From Ustulina deusta (taxonomy: Eukaryota > Ascomycota > Sordariomycetes > Xylariales > Xylariaceae), in NCBI GenBank assembly GCA_023159155.1, contig JAJNNX010000001.1, forward strand, positions 2,356,001 through 2,420,000: a stretch of 64,000 bases of DNA. The letters run 5' to 3'. Both the position numbers and the translations under genes were made by a program. The notes beneath the pieces were generated by a model. It was not told the DNA's origin and made no database searches. It worked only from the letters and a program-made list of their open reading frames with translations. Shown here one piece after another: positions 1 through 12,218 of this stretch. Position 1 is the first letter of the stretch. Each line of letters begins with the position of its first letter.

Positions 1-661
1 ACTTCCGAGATAGTGCCTATACCTACCTAGGTAGGTTTTAATGTCTCAAAGGAGAGTTTCTGCAATGCTAGTACCACTCATGCCGTAATATCAGTTAAGA
101 AATGACTTGTCTCGCGATTCTTTCTTCTTATTGTAGGTAGGAAATGAAACGAGTCACTGTCTTACGGTACGCCGTACCGAACCGCCGATACATAAAGACC
201 AACGCCAACGCCAACGCCAGCCAGGACTTATCCACCGCCTTGCTCTCTCAACCGTCCCGCCTTCCGAGTATGTCCTATTAGAGAAGTCCAGAAAGGAAAA
301 TGGTACAACAGGAGCATTAGCAACAAGGTACGAGGTCTCAAGTGCCAATGTCTAGTAAGTTAGGTCTCGCAAAACCCCCGCAGAAATTTCGGCCCAGCCA
401 GCTTGCGGCTATCGAAATCCTGCATGGTCAGGACAACCAGATACAAGAAGAGGTGTTGGTGAATGACCACATGTAGTGCAAACAAAGTAGATCGGCGTGT
501 GCCAAACAAGCTGACAACAGCACAAGCGTGCAGCCTTCGTTCATCCAAAGACGCCAGTGTTGACTATTAAGGGTTTCCTAGCAGGCTTCGCATGCTATAT
601 CATCGTCGTAAGTCATTTCACCTGGCATCTCGTTATCATTCGCCGCGAGAGGAAAACAGGG
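1..661. other. intergenic sequence at left edge
   Basis: No gene is supported here. Two minus-strand open frames of 62-64 codons (348-154 and 548-360) show no recognisable family and have no good splice partners. A perfect 16-bp palindrome, ACCTACCTAGGTAGGT, lies at 21-36. The stretch next to 661 is probably the 3' flank of the ASE1-like gene. Confidence 0.6.
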
Positions 662-3024
662 CTATGAGAAGGCATCCTCGTCGGTCCATTCGCTCCCCGA
701 GATGATTCGATTGCCTTCAGCGTCGACAGTCACATGGCCGCTATGCATAGCAGGAGGAAGGCCCCGAAGGCGCTTAGCTTGGCTAGTTTGTGCTTTCCCA
801 TAACCATCCTCAGGGCTAAATCGCTTTCCTCTTGCTGCTCTGACTTTGGCGTAATATTCGTCTGACGCGTCGGGTTCGGGCTCTGAATTATCGTCGTACG
901 TCTCCCAGTTTTCCGACCCCGATATCACGGTCGACGTATTCGAGGTTTGTCTCGGCGGAGGTGCATGTGGGTATGCGGGCTGTGCAAGTCGCTCACTACG
1001 CATGGATGCGTGAGAGACTTGGTGCATATAGGATCGCCCGTAACTCTGTTGCGAATTCCGGTCATCATACACATCCTCCGGCTCTACAGCTCGCACATGT
1101 GAGCCCGAGCCGAGCCCAACATTCCGATAAGGGTTTACCGGAGTCTCCAGCTCCGGAGGTGGCACAAGCTCCCTCATTTTCGGAGGAGGTGCTCTTGTGA
1201 GAGGATGTCCTGGCCGTAATGTACCTTGAGCTCGAGTTTCTGGTCGCGCTCTTTCGGGAGAGTTATTGCCGTGCTTGAGGTTCGACAAGGGCACTCGTGC
1301 CGGGATTCTAGAAGGGCTAGCCTTCGGATCTTTTGCCGTTTGGCTAGGGACAGCAGCTTTCCTCACGGTGCCTGTTAGGTTGGCCGTTGGCGTTTTTGAC
1401 CTGGTGATTGTGCCAGCTCTGCTTGCAGTACTATTCGCCCGGCTAGGGGGTACACCCTTTGGTCCTGCTGGGGTCTTCGCCCTCGGCCCCGGCGCTGGTT
1501 TAGGTTCGTCTGGTTCAAGAAGATCCAGATATCGCTCGCCATGAACAAGGAATGGACGACCATACTCATCTTCCCACTGGGCTAATAACTTGGCGAGTTC
1601 TGCTGCAACCTTTGGTAATTCTTTTGTAATCCTTTTTCGCATCTTCTCTTCACGCAGTAATTTTCCGGGGTCTCGCCTTTCGCCCTTCTGACCACGCATC
1701 ATAAGACGTGACGCGTCTTGGCTCGATGCAGCTAGCTCATCGCGGTCATGAACAAGAGTTCGATGTCTCTCGATTAATGCTAATGCTGGGGCCCGTTGGT
1801 CTTTCAATGTTTCGAGGCGAGATAACTCTCTTTCGTGAGCCTCCAACAGCGCATCACTGTAGACATCGGAGAAGGCTGGTGTAAAGTCCAGCATCTCGTC
1901 CTCGGAAAAGTACAGGGCGTCCCAAAGCTCTTGTAGCTTGAAACGCGCATCTTCAACGAACAAATGCAAGTTCTGTCGCTTGAGCTCATTCAATCTCGCT
2001 AGCTCGTCTTCAAACTCATTGATCTGCCGAACACCGCATCCACGGTTTCTGTTCAGGAATGATTTGCGTTCTGATTCCTCAACTCCTAGTTTCTCCCAGA
2101 GTGCCTCAACGGCTATCTTAAGGTCCTTGAGCCTTTTCTCCCGAGACTTCTTCTCGTCGGCCAACTTGTCTCTCCTAGTCCGTAGCCTCGAGAGGTCTTC
2201 CTCGTGCAAACCAAGTTGCTCTGGGGCATCTCGGTAGTATTTCACGATGACACTGTCGGTTTGAGCTTGTGGTGTCCCAAGCTCAGCCCAAAGCTGGATG
2301 ATGTTTTCTGAAAGCGCCTTTACAGTCGCCACTCGGCGTGTGTATTCTTCGTAAACCCGAGTAAATTCGTCATCCAGCTTATCCACGTACGTAGGCGAGA
2401 GATCGAACGTTGGTGGTAGAGACTGTTTTGGGCCGGTGGGCGGCAAGGCAATCTTGATGAAAGTAGGTTCAAGATGGGAAGAGTACGATTCCAAGGCTTG
2501 AACAAGCTCTATCCAAGTAAAGTCAGATATGCGCCCATACAGGCTATATACCACGCACCAACAAGGCTAGGAATATGGGATACTTACTCTTGACTTGTTC
2601 GAATCGTTCTCGATGCAGCTTGCCTATCTGCACATGCTTCTCCTTTAATACCTTCAGGCATTGGGTGAGGGGAAACGTAATTTGAAGGTCGTCATCTTCT
2701 GGGTTGCGCTGTGTTTTGGTATCGTCGAGAGACGTTTCCATTTGCCGAATTAGGGTAATGATGCGTTCTGCTTCATCGACCATTTCCTTCTTCTCCGCCG
2801 TGACGACCTTAACCTGGTTATTTAAAGTTTCAGAGAGGGCTGTAAAAAGCTAAGGCCGCCACTTTTATTAGCTTCTGCAAATCCAGCAAGGCACTGGCTT
2901 ACTGGCTTCTCACCTCTGCTTCTCGGGCGTCGCGATCATGGCTAGGAACGCCAATCTCGTCAAACAAGCCATGGAGCTGGCCAATAATGCTATTGACCTG
3001 CTGGGAGAGATAGCTGGCATCCAT
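662..3024 (-). CDS. ASE1: Ase1/PRC1/MAP65-family anaphase spindle elongation protein
   Basis: Microtubule-bundling protein of the spindle midzone, expected to cross-link antiparallel microtubules in anaphase and to help place the division site. I splice three exons: 3024-2914, 2849-2588 and 2508-662 (739 aa). The exon 2 acceptor (TTAG before CTTTTTACAG) and the exon 3 acceptor (GATAG before AGCTTG, preceded by a CTGAC branch site) are the ones that restore the family-typical frame. Residues 1 to about 480 are a long heptad-rich helical region, and the family signature RGCGVRQINEFEDELARLNE is visible. The C-terminal 250 residues are Ser/Pro/Arg-rich and disordered, as expected for the Cdk-regulated tail. 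The start is the ATG of MDASYLSQ, which matches the usual short N-terminus. An in-frame upstream extension was rejected. The next gene in the same direction is 1.8 kb upstream. Family assignment is firm; exact splice sites are inferred. Confidence 0.93.
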
Positions 3025-4840
3025 GATGACTAGGCCGGGTACGTGACGCGCGCACGGGCTATGGCTCGAGTGTAGGTCTGTGTTGTTATGCAGGTCGCTT
3101 GCAATTGTCGACAAGAGAGCTGGGTTCTGAACGAGATTCGAATCACAGTCACATGCGACTCGTCATGCTGTAGCTTCTCGGTGCCCTAATACACGTTATC
3201 GGCGGTCGAAATAGGTCGTGGTTTCGAAATGGTGAAGGTAAACGCGCTCGTAGTTAGACAGCCTAAAATAGCGAGAGTGTCGTACGAGGCATTGCAGGCG
3301 AAAACACTACTTGTAATAGATACGAAAGTCGTGCATCCGCATCACTAGGCACGATGACGAAAATAGCTGCAATGAAACCACCGGAACGTGTCTTGGGGAC
3401 CAGTAGCAGAACTGAAGGGGGCGCGTGTCGAACTAAATGGAGGGGGAGGCAGTTGGCAGACAGGCCACGGGAGTGCATGGAGATCAACAACAGGTCGCAG
3501 GCGTTATGCGCAGCATCGGGACCGCCCCAACTTTGCCCGTGCCATACATAAGCGCATACCGTCTCCACGGCAACCGCATTGTTTCAGATCTCTCACCCCA
3601 CCAGGCCCACCTATCAATTGCCATTGTGACCTATCGATACATAGATGTCACGTCCAATCAAAACAATTCCCCGCTTCCTAAAAGAGCACATTGTCAATTT
3701 GTGCCGAACAATAAAAATACGTGGTTGAATGTAAATAATAGGTAATCCACACGAGTTCACTGGAGAACGTTACAGGTCTGCCTGGTATGATATCCGAATG
3801 TAGGTAGGTCAGTGAATACCATTAAGGCTATCTCACACACCCACAAAAATACCTCCATCATTTACCTATTATAGATATAGTATCTCTTGAGATTAAAGGT
3901 CTGTTGGCTGCAATGTGAAGCCCGAAAAGTCAGGTAGGAATTTTAAAAGCAATATATCGCCAGGACATGCTGCCCTTGCTCCCAGATTGAATTGAATTGA
4001 GAGGAGAGTCGGTATTTGTGTTGCTACCACCGCCAAATACACCACGCGTTGATGACCAGATTGTGCAAAGATGCATTGGTTGCCGGGCCTGAAGGAGGAT
4101 ATCGCTTAGGTTTCTGTTGAAGGACCGTATTTATCGTGATATTTATATTGATTGAGAGTGGCTCGAAGCCGGAGGGGCTTCAGTCTGGCGGCGATGGTGG
4201 ATCGAAGGGCTTGTGGCCTGATGAGTTCTACAAATCTCCTCCTCGAGACATTCACGGTGATGGACGCCGTCGATAGAGAACAGACAGTGAACCTCAGTGT
4301 ATTAAAAGAAGAAAAAAGTTTCGTTCTAAGAAAGTAAATTACAATGTGAGGACAATCGGGGAGAAAGGGGGGGAAGAAAAGTGGACGAACTGCGAAATTA
4401 AGGCGCATCTTATAGATCTCAAATCTTCCTATAGGACGACTCTTTCTCTCCCTTGAGTTCTATGGCATCCATGGATATATCATCAGTTACGGACGCCCCG
4501 CCAGTTGTGTCCACCCACGATCCCTTTTATATCATTTCTGCTTAAGTGGCGTAGGGCAGATATGCAGCGTCAACAGCGGCTCTTCACGTAGAGTTATTTT
4601 CTTTGGGGTGTTTTACATATAGAGAGATAATGATAAACGTCAGTTCTGTTGAATGTTTTTTTTTTCCCTCGTACCATAAGTTGATAGCCAGATATTCCCA
4701 CGACAAATTCCCTATGTGACGAAACGAACCTACCAAAGTGGCTATCGTAATTCCCTATAGGCAGGGACCAAGCAGCTAACATTCTGGATGCCTGGCATGC
4801 GAACGGCAAGTGTACCAATACTTAAATATACCGGATCAGT
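3025..4840. other. intergenic region between ASE1 and the NmrA-like gene
   Basis: About 1.8 kb without a supportable gene. Open frames of 60-110 codons occur on both strands (for example 3568-3263 and 4408-4106), but none shows a domain, coding-like composition or splice-linked continuation. Probable promoter of the ASE1-like gene lies at about 3025-3400. GTAGGTAGGT-type words occur near 3800. I see no tRNA. Confidence 0.5.
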
Positions 4841-5901
4841 TCAAATCCCATCTTCCATCTCCGCCAGATAGTCCTCCACACTTTGCATTTTCATCCCGCG
4901 TTGCACATTAACTGTGTTAGCCATATCCCAGGCTACTCCCTTGCCTGCACCAAACACGGTTTGGTATTTTACCATGCCGTCTTCCGGATTGGATTTCAGC
5001 CTCTGCTCCAACAGCGCCATGTCCCACAACTCTTTCCTCCACTGTCCCCCAAATCTCTTCACCACCAAACCTGCCACATCCTCGTAGCTGACCGTATCGC
5101 CCGCGACGAATACGACCTGCCTGCTGATGTCTCGGGGCTCGTACACTATCTCAGCCGCAACGCGTCCAATATCCCTCGGCGTCGTCACGCTCAGCCGTGT
5201 ATCCCAGCTGCCTAGAGCGCGGAGAGTTCGAGCCTTGAGGTCGACCGGTCCAAACTGGGGCACGAATAGGAAGCTGTGTCTCATGTTAGCAAATAACTCC
5301 ACTGATTGTTCCCGCAATAGCTCCATGTAAGGTAGGGGGCCATGCCGTCACCCGGAACACACTTGCAGGATTATACCAAGCCACAAGGCGCTCGCCCGGG
5401 TTTGCCCACTTACCTCACGAATAACCCTGTGCTCACGACAACCCACTCGACCTTGTCCTGCGCCCTGAGTAGCTTCCGGATCTCAAGCTGCTCGTCGAAC
5501 AAATCCTGCGCAGACCCAGCGCCAATAACATCATAGTTGATTCCCCACTGCCAGGGAAAGTATCTTTTCACTCCTGCGCGCAGGGCTGCCCTCGCGACGC
5601 GGAGTTGTGTGCCCGGAGGAAACCCAAAGCCGCTGCACACGATGACGGTGTCGTAATCCCCGAAGATGCTCGCCAGGCGCTCCTCGCTGTCTTGCACGAT
5701 GTCCCCGGCCACCAGCGTCGCGCCCAGGGAGCGCAGGTACGCGTTGGCGCGAAGCTTATTGGCATCTACGCTATCAACTGTAGCCGCCCTCAGAAGCACC
5801 GCTATCGAGGATTGGTTCTTAGAGCGTCCTGCCAGACCCTCCAGCATTGCCGTGCCAAGCTCACCGGCACCGATGATGAGGATGCGTTGCGTGGATGCCA
5901 T
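4841..5901 (-). CDS. NmrA-like / isoflavone-reductase-like NAD(P)-binding oxidoreductase
   Basis: Two exons, 5901-5414 and 5273-4841, give 306 aa, the usual length of this family. The N-terminus (ILIIGAGELGTAMLEGL, residues about 8-24) is a Rossmann dinucleotide-binding motif GxGxxG. Around residue 130 there is GVKRYFPWQWGINYD, typical of the atypical short-chain dehydrogenases of the NmrA/isoflavone-reductase group. The intron is well supported: GTAAGT donor, GCTAAC branch site and an ACACAG acceptor rejoin STGLFV to SFLFVPQFG. Splicing at an upstream AG would run into a stop or leave foreign residues. The substrate cannot be predicted; such genes are often reductases of aromatic compounds or redox-sensing regulators. 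No biosynthetic neighbours are present, so no pathway is implied. Confidence 0.88.
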
Positions 5902-6812
5902 TTTGTTGCCCAGATATTGACCACGACGTTTCGAAAGGTCGTCAAATAAATAGTACCAACCAGAAAAACTCGAGTCAATCACGAGTAGGTATTATATGAC
6001 GCTTTTTAAAGATTTAGAAGTATTCAGAAATCAACTGCATAGAATTCCTTCTATATACTGATACACATGATATTACCGATGGTAGGTAGTATTGATGACA
6101 AATCCATCTGCGGACGGCTACTCCTGAATTAAAGTCCGTCAGGGACCTACAAAATACTCATGCAATCGCCGAAACAGCATCCATTGCCAAGTGCCGCTGG
6201 CCTTAAAAGGTCGACGATGAGACCGTATACGCTGCTGTTAGTGCTGCCACAGCCTTGGCAGCAGAGGCGAGGCCCAAAGCCGGTATCCGACCAGAGCCCG
6301 AAAAAAAAAAGGTACTTTGGGCGCAGAGCATAAATAAGCCACAATGATGGACACCAAATCAATCATTGGAAGCTAGCAACTTAAAAGTACCTCGGTGAAT
6401 TTTTCTTCTATTTTCGCTGCCGAATTGCCCGCTACAGTTTGACTGACTAATATGTAAGCAGAAAGGTTGTTGGTATCTGGTCCGCTTGCAAATTACGATC
6501 TGCTGTGATAATTAACCTCAATTCTAGTCTGTTGGTATTCACGCTGGGATATAAGGACGTTCAAAACCATCGCTGACAGCTAGAAGATACCACTGGTTGA
6601 TAATTACAAGAACTGCTATGGCCGGGTGTGACTCGCATGAAGCTGAGAAAGGTGAGCTGAAGCTCGGTTTAGAGACATACATACATAATACAAACTATCC
6701 ATTGATTCAGTCTGGTCAATCCAAATGACCACTTCGTCCCCACTCCCAATTCTTGTTCTTGCTACGCGTTCGGGGTTCAGATGATAGAACATGAACGTTA
6801 GTATATTCCTAT
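5902..6812. other. intergenic region between the NmrA-like gene and PAN1
   Basis: About 0.9 kb. Probable promoter of the NmrA-like gene lies at its left and the 3' flank of PAN1 at its right. Only chance open frames (for example 6362-6147) and an A10 run near 6301 are seen. Confidence 0.5.
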
Positions 6813-9800
6813 CTAATCCAAAACCCGCCCCCGGGTATTTGATACACTCCTATCCTTGGTCTCGGTCTTCTTCAGCGCCTTGCCCAGCTGGATTTCACCT
6901 AGGAATCCTGCAGGACGGCCGCCTGATGGAGGGGCAGGCAAACCCCCAGCAGCAGGTGGCGGAGGTGGAGGAGGAGCCAGACCTGGCATGGGCGGTGGAG
7001 GAGGAGGAACCATGCCTGGCATGGGCGGTGGAGGAGGCGGCGGCGTAGCTAATGAGATGGCCTCTGGTAAAGGCGGAGGGAGAGGAGTAGCTAATGGCTC
7101 TGTGAAGCTTCCGCCGGGGGCGGGGGGACTGAATGGTGGCGATTGGACAGCCGGCGAGGCTCCTCTAGACTTATCACCTGCAGCCGACAAAGGTCGAGGA
7201 GGACCCATGGAGCCGAACAACAAAGATGCCAATTCAGCAGCTTTAGCAGCTGGTCGACCGTCGTCAGAATCGTCATCAGACTCATTGCCTGAACTCCATT
7301 CGTCATCTGTCTCGGGACGCTTCCGGGACACATTGCCAGTCGGCTGTGGACCCAAGGGGGCGGCTGGAGCGGCTTGTACCATCTGGTGGAAAGGATTTGT
7401 TGATGTTTTGGGTTGCGATGCCTTAGGTTGCGATGGGGGCATATGGGCCGATGCGGTCGGCGCAGGTGCTGGCGGTGTTGTCGATGATTCTGATGATTGT
7501 GACATCATGCGGAAATAGGGATTGCGGCTCTCGGTATCTGTCGAAGAACTTGCAACGCCAGAGGGGGGCGACACAACGGGCGTCGCTGGTGCAGGAGGTG
7601 GGGTCGCCTTGCGTTCAAGTTCTTGACTCCCGAGCTGGCTGCCACCATGCGTCGGCGTGGATGCTTGCGGCGTAATTTGCTGGGGACCGTCATCATCATC
7701 TGATGACGAGTCTTCTTCATCCATGGCTTCGAGCTGCCGCTGAAGCTCAAGCTCTCGTTGGCGTGCTGCTTCTATCTCGGCTCTCTGAGCGGCTAATTTG
7801 GCCTCTTTCTCTTTCGCCTCGGCCATAGCTGCCTTCTTTCTCTTTTTCTCCTCTCCCTTCTTGAGTTTGCCCTGCCGGACTTGCTCTTCCAGGGCCTTGA
7901 GACGAGCAGAAGAGGCCTCTCGCTCTTTTCTCAACTCATCCTCTTGATGTTTTGCCTCATCCCTAAAAGCCGAGTTAGTTATCTAGTTAGACAGTTCAAA
8001 GCTGTTGACTTACTCCATTTGTTGTGTAGCGCGTTGTTGTTCCTCGTGCTCCCTAGTGAGGCGCTCCTCTTCCGCCTTTCGTGCCACTTCTTCCTCCTCA
8101 GCTTTCTTAGCGATATCGTCATTCTTGGCTCCCTTTCTGGCAGGTGGTGGAGGAGGTTTCTTGGTTTCCAGTTTGGCGACAGGTGGAGGAACACCCTGTT
8201 CCTCAGCAATTCTTGCCTGGCGTTCGGCTTCGCGACGGGTGTCTTCTTCTTCAGCCTGGCGAAGTTTGGCAGCTCGTTCGGCTCGTTCTCGCTCAATTCG
8301 TTGAGCTGCTGTCTCCCCAGGCTTTGACGGTGCCTTGATGCCTAGTGCAGCAAGGCGCTCGGCCATACGCTGCTCTGCCTGCTGCTTGATAAAGGCAGCC
8401 CTTTCTTCCGGAGTCTTGTAAGCAGAATAAGACCCTCCGCTGGGTCCAGGAGACTGAGAAACAGGTGGAGCAGAGGTGCGGCCTGCTGATAAAGGGCTTT
8501 CGAGGCGCGCTGGAGGTGCTTCCGCACGAACAGGTTCGGTGGTTGCTGTTCGTCCACCTTTCCGATCCTGAGCCCTAATACGTGCGGCTCGACTAGAGCG
8601 TTGCAAGTCGAAAATGAAGTCGCGAACTTCGTCCTCAACACCCAGTGCATCCTCCCAGCGTCGTTTCTCGTGCTCATTGGCAGAAGTTTGCCCATCTTCT
8701 TTAAGATTATCCTCAATGCCACGGGCAAATTCTCGAACACTATCTTCGACATCTCGCACCATACGTTCGTTATTCTCCTTTTCAGTTCTAGCTTTCATGT
8801 TTTCTTCTTCCAGGCGCTTAGGTGCGTCGAGGTCATCATTACCAACCTCTACCTTTTTCCCTGTCAGTGCAGCAGTCCGTTGTTGCATCATAGCCTTTGC
8901 TCTAGCCTTCAAGCGATCGGATTCGGTTATTGAGCCACCAGGTCCAGTGCCGATGATGGTAGATGCGCTGTTAGGATGAGCCTTGGCATCTCGCAAACGG
9001 AAAAGCTCAAGCTTTGCATCAGCTATAGCCTTTTCGGTTTTCCGGACTTGAGACGCTAGTTCCGGAATCTTATCAGTGAGATTCTGTAGTTGCCTCTTAA
9101 GAGCCCGCCTCTCGGCGTCCGAGTTGCCGCTAACAAGGGCAGCATCCGGGTGAGTATCAATATCGTCTTGTATGCGGCGAATGCGGCGATACAGCTCTTC
9201 TGCTTCACGTCGATCACGTCGATCAAGAATGTCATCCTCTTCTGCCGCTGCCTCATCCTTGAAATCCATAGCATCAAGAAGAACCTGTTTTTCACGAATT
9301 TTCTTCCTCAACTGGTCAAGAGAAACATCTTCGTTGGAAACAATAGACGCAGGTGAATTCGGACGAGGCGAGGCGTTTCCAACTCGACGCCGAGCACTAG
9401 ATTTATATCCCACATCATCGTCATTGTTCCTGAAAACTGTGCCGTCTTTCCTACCGGCATTAAGGCTTGCGTTACCGCCTTTGAACGAGCGGTTCTTCAT
9501 ATAACTGACACCAGTCTTTTGTGGTAGCAGAGAAGCGCCTGATGATTTGCGGAAGTCAGATTCTTGATTCAACATAGATCTGATAGTACCTAGTGACTCT
9601 GTAATTTTCCTTGTTGATGGTGGCACAAGCTCTGGGGGTAATGTATTGGGAATAGGATAGCCATTGAGCTTCCGATAGATCAGATGCATTGCTACGGCAA
9701 ACTCGTCCAGGTCAAGACGGCCCTTATTCCCATTGTCAGAGAGTGTCCAAATACGCTCAAGATCAGTCTTGTCTAGACCACTCTGGCCCATGATTTCAAT

Positions 9801-11256
9801 GGCTTGGTCACCCCCAATAAAACCTTTGCCGAGACCATCCCAGGCTCGGAACAATTGATCATACCGGGTCTTCTCGTCCTTGGTAATTGCCCAGGGGATA
9901 ACAGCATTGCCTGACAGGCCGGCGGTGGTATAATTCTGCTGCTCACGGCCCGCTTGAGGCATCATTCGAGCTTGCAACGCATCAATATTAGGTAACCCCG
10001 ATGCAGGGGTATTAACCAGACCCCATTGACCGGGCCGGCCGGTGGGCTGGGCATTTAAGGGTGCTGCGGGTGCCGGAGATAAGCCGCCTGCGAAGCCAGT
10101 GGGCATTGGAGGCATTGGCGGTCGAGGACCGTTATATCCAGTAGGTTGAGGGTTGCCCATCCCGCCCGGGTAACCAGTCTGCTGAGGCTGCATCATTTGC
10201 TGACTAGGAAATCCCGTCATTTGTGCTTGTAATAATTGAGAGTTTGATGCTTGAGGCTGAGGATGTTGTATTGTGGGAGGAGTAGCCGTGTTTTGTCTCG
10301 TGAAGTCTGGAACATTCGTTGCGCCTCCGGAAGCGGCCTCCTCTGCCACACTAAAGTTGATAATGTCTACCATGCTCGAAACCTCGTTCTTGATATTTTC
10401 GGGTAGGCTTCCGGGTAAGGGCTTGCCGACAAGCTTCAGGTTGCAAAGGTACATAGCAAGCGCAAATTCGGGGAAATGAAGCTCGCCCGCTCGAGTCGTA
10501 TCAGACAATGTCCTGTAGGGGAGGTATAAGCTAAGAATTTCAGAGAGGGTTTACCCGGACATACCAGATATGAGACAAAGAATCCCCATCGAGCCGTGAC
10601 CTTAACAGAAGATCACGGGCCTTCTCGCCGGACATGGTTGTGTTGTTGTCCCCAACAGCTGACTTGAACAGTGTCTCAAATTTGGTTTGATCTTGTGCAG
10701 TGATGAAAGACAGCCTAATGTTAGGTATCTTATTCGACGTCTTTCGAGGCCTCGTGGAGGCTGCTGACTGCGTGTCGGCTGCTCCGCCAGTTCGGAAAGA
10801 GGCAGCCATTGCGGTAAAGCCTGTGGGCTGCGGCTTGATAGAGGCTGCAGCTGTTGTCGTCGTCGTCGAAGGAGGCGGGTTGCTCGGAGACAAGAACGAG
10901 CCCTGAGGCGGTTGTAGTTGCTGCTGGTTATACTGCTGCTGGAATTGCTGGGGAATCTGCGGAACAGGCGGTGCGCCAGCCTGGAAGCCCTGCTGCTGAG
11001 GCGCTTGTCCAAGAAAGCCCGTGTACTGAGGTTGGAGCCCCTGGGGTTGCGGCGGCAAGCCTTGGCCGCCCGGGAAGCCCGTATACTGCTGGGTTAACGG
11101 CGCCTGGCCATAGCCCGTCTGCTGCGGAGCGAAGGCAGCGGGTTGCTGGCCCGGCTGTTGCGGAGCCTGTTGGCCGAAGGGGGTACCATACTGATGCTGG
11201 GAGCCTGGACGCAGCGCGTTGTTGGCCCCTAGATAGGAATTGGAATTGGAATACAT
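6813..11256 (-). CDS. PAN1: Pan1, actin cytoskeleton-regulatory endocytic scaffold
   Basis: Eps15/intersectin-like scaffold of the endocytic actin patch that activates Arp2/3 and works with End3 and Sla1. Three exons, 11256-10565, 10512-8014 and 7962-6813, give 1446 aa, the normal length for Pezizomycotina. The first intron splits the IWTLSD motif of the first EH domain, and splicing restores it exactly. Order: Gln/Pro-rich N-terminus with repeated Q-x-T-G-F/Y motifs; EH1 at about 190-285; EH2 at about 440-535, with a second IWTLSD and a calcium-loop-like [12 protein letters not shown]; a long charged coiled coil (about 630-1180); an acidic Ser/Asp stretch; then poly-proline runs and a WH2-like [14 protein letters not shown] segment just before the C-terminus. 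The coiled-coil region gives many shadow ORFs on the other strand. Both introns have standard donors and acceptors. Confidence 0.96.
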
Positions 11257-12218
11257 GATGATATCAGAACCTAGTCATCGAAACCGAATGTGCGACAAGG
11301 CTAGCTGAGGAAGCGGAAATCCGAAACGTTGAGAGGACCACCTAGGCCCCTCGGTAGATGAAAGACACAGGAGGAAGAAAGAAGAGTGCAGAGTGCGCGT
11401 TGCAGTGTTAGATGACGAAGCTTGCTTGATGATGGGGGCTGTCTTGGCTGTCTCCGTCCTCAGAGCTGCCTGGCTGATTCTTGTGTTCTGAATGGTCAAC
11501 TGTCATTCAGAGTGGATCTAACTGATCGTGGCTGAGACTGGACACCGATACCTCGACTAGGTACCTAAACCTAGGTACCTACCCCTAAGGTACCGAATGA
11601 GCTGCCTATAAGCACTGGCCCCTTAGAGCCATACGGCAAGAGGTTAGCAGGCACTTGCCTATATGAGGGACAGACTAGAGGTACCCACTAGGTTAATGTA
11701 CTAGGTACATGTATACCTAGGTACCTAGTATAGAATGCCTCTGAATAACTGAGAATTTTGTTTAGATAGTGTATGGCATCTTCCGTTGCTTCAAAGCATG
11801 TTGAATCGAGACAAACATCTCACGGACACACAGTAACATGTTGTATCAAGCGTTAATTTGCAAAACCATGCGCTTGGTAGGAGTATGTATTCTACATTAA
11901 CACAATGGTGATATGTGTTTCTTCTTTCCCCTTGCCCGTTTGCTTCCGTGAGGCAAGGGCTGTATCCATATTAATCCCGTCTTAGTTGACACCTCTTTTA
12001 ATTCCTTTAATGTTTTAATAATCCGGACAGCTTCCCCGCCAGTGTCATCCTCCGGGCTTGTCTCTGCTTCATTGCATTGGCACGCTGGTTTGCGTGTATG
12101 CATAATATCATCGTACCAAACTCAAGTTCGCAGCAGGTATGTGACTAAAATGGAGATTGAGGGTCTTGACAGGTTGTGTATATCATCTACCACCCTCATC
12201 CCAATTCGAACGACTACC
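11257..12218. other. intergenic region (PAN1 promoter side), rich in TAGGTACC words
   Basis: About 0.96 kb. The 5' flank of PAN1 is pyrimidine-rich on the coding strand. Between about 11,550 and 11,731 there is a cluster of CCTAGGTACCTA-like palindromic words. Short ORFs at 11,499-11,275 and 12,103-11,897 (minus) are not supported. The right end is the 3' flank of the methyltransferase gene. Confidence 0.5.

Noticed and set aside
3131..3145. GATTCGAATC resembling a tRNA B box
   Set aside because: No A box at the right distance on either strand and no acceptor-stem pairing.
5329..5409. Second NmrA-like ORF treated as a separate gene starting MELLREQ
   Set aside because: No natural start is needed: a GTAAGT...GCTAAC...ACACAG intron joins it to the upstream exon and restores the family motif.
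6856..7518. 220-codon plus-strand glycine-rich ORF
   Set aside because: It is the antisense shadow of the poly-proline C-terminus of PAN1; the glycine runs mirror CCN proline codons.
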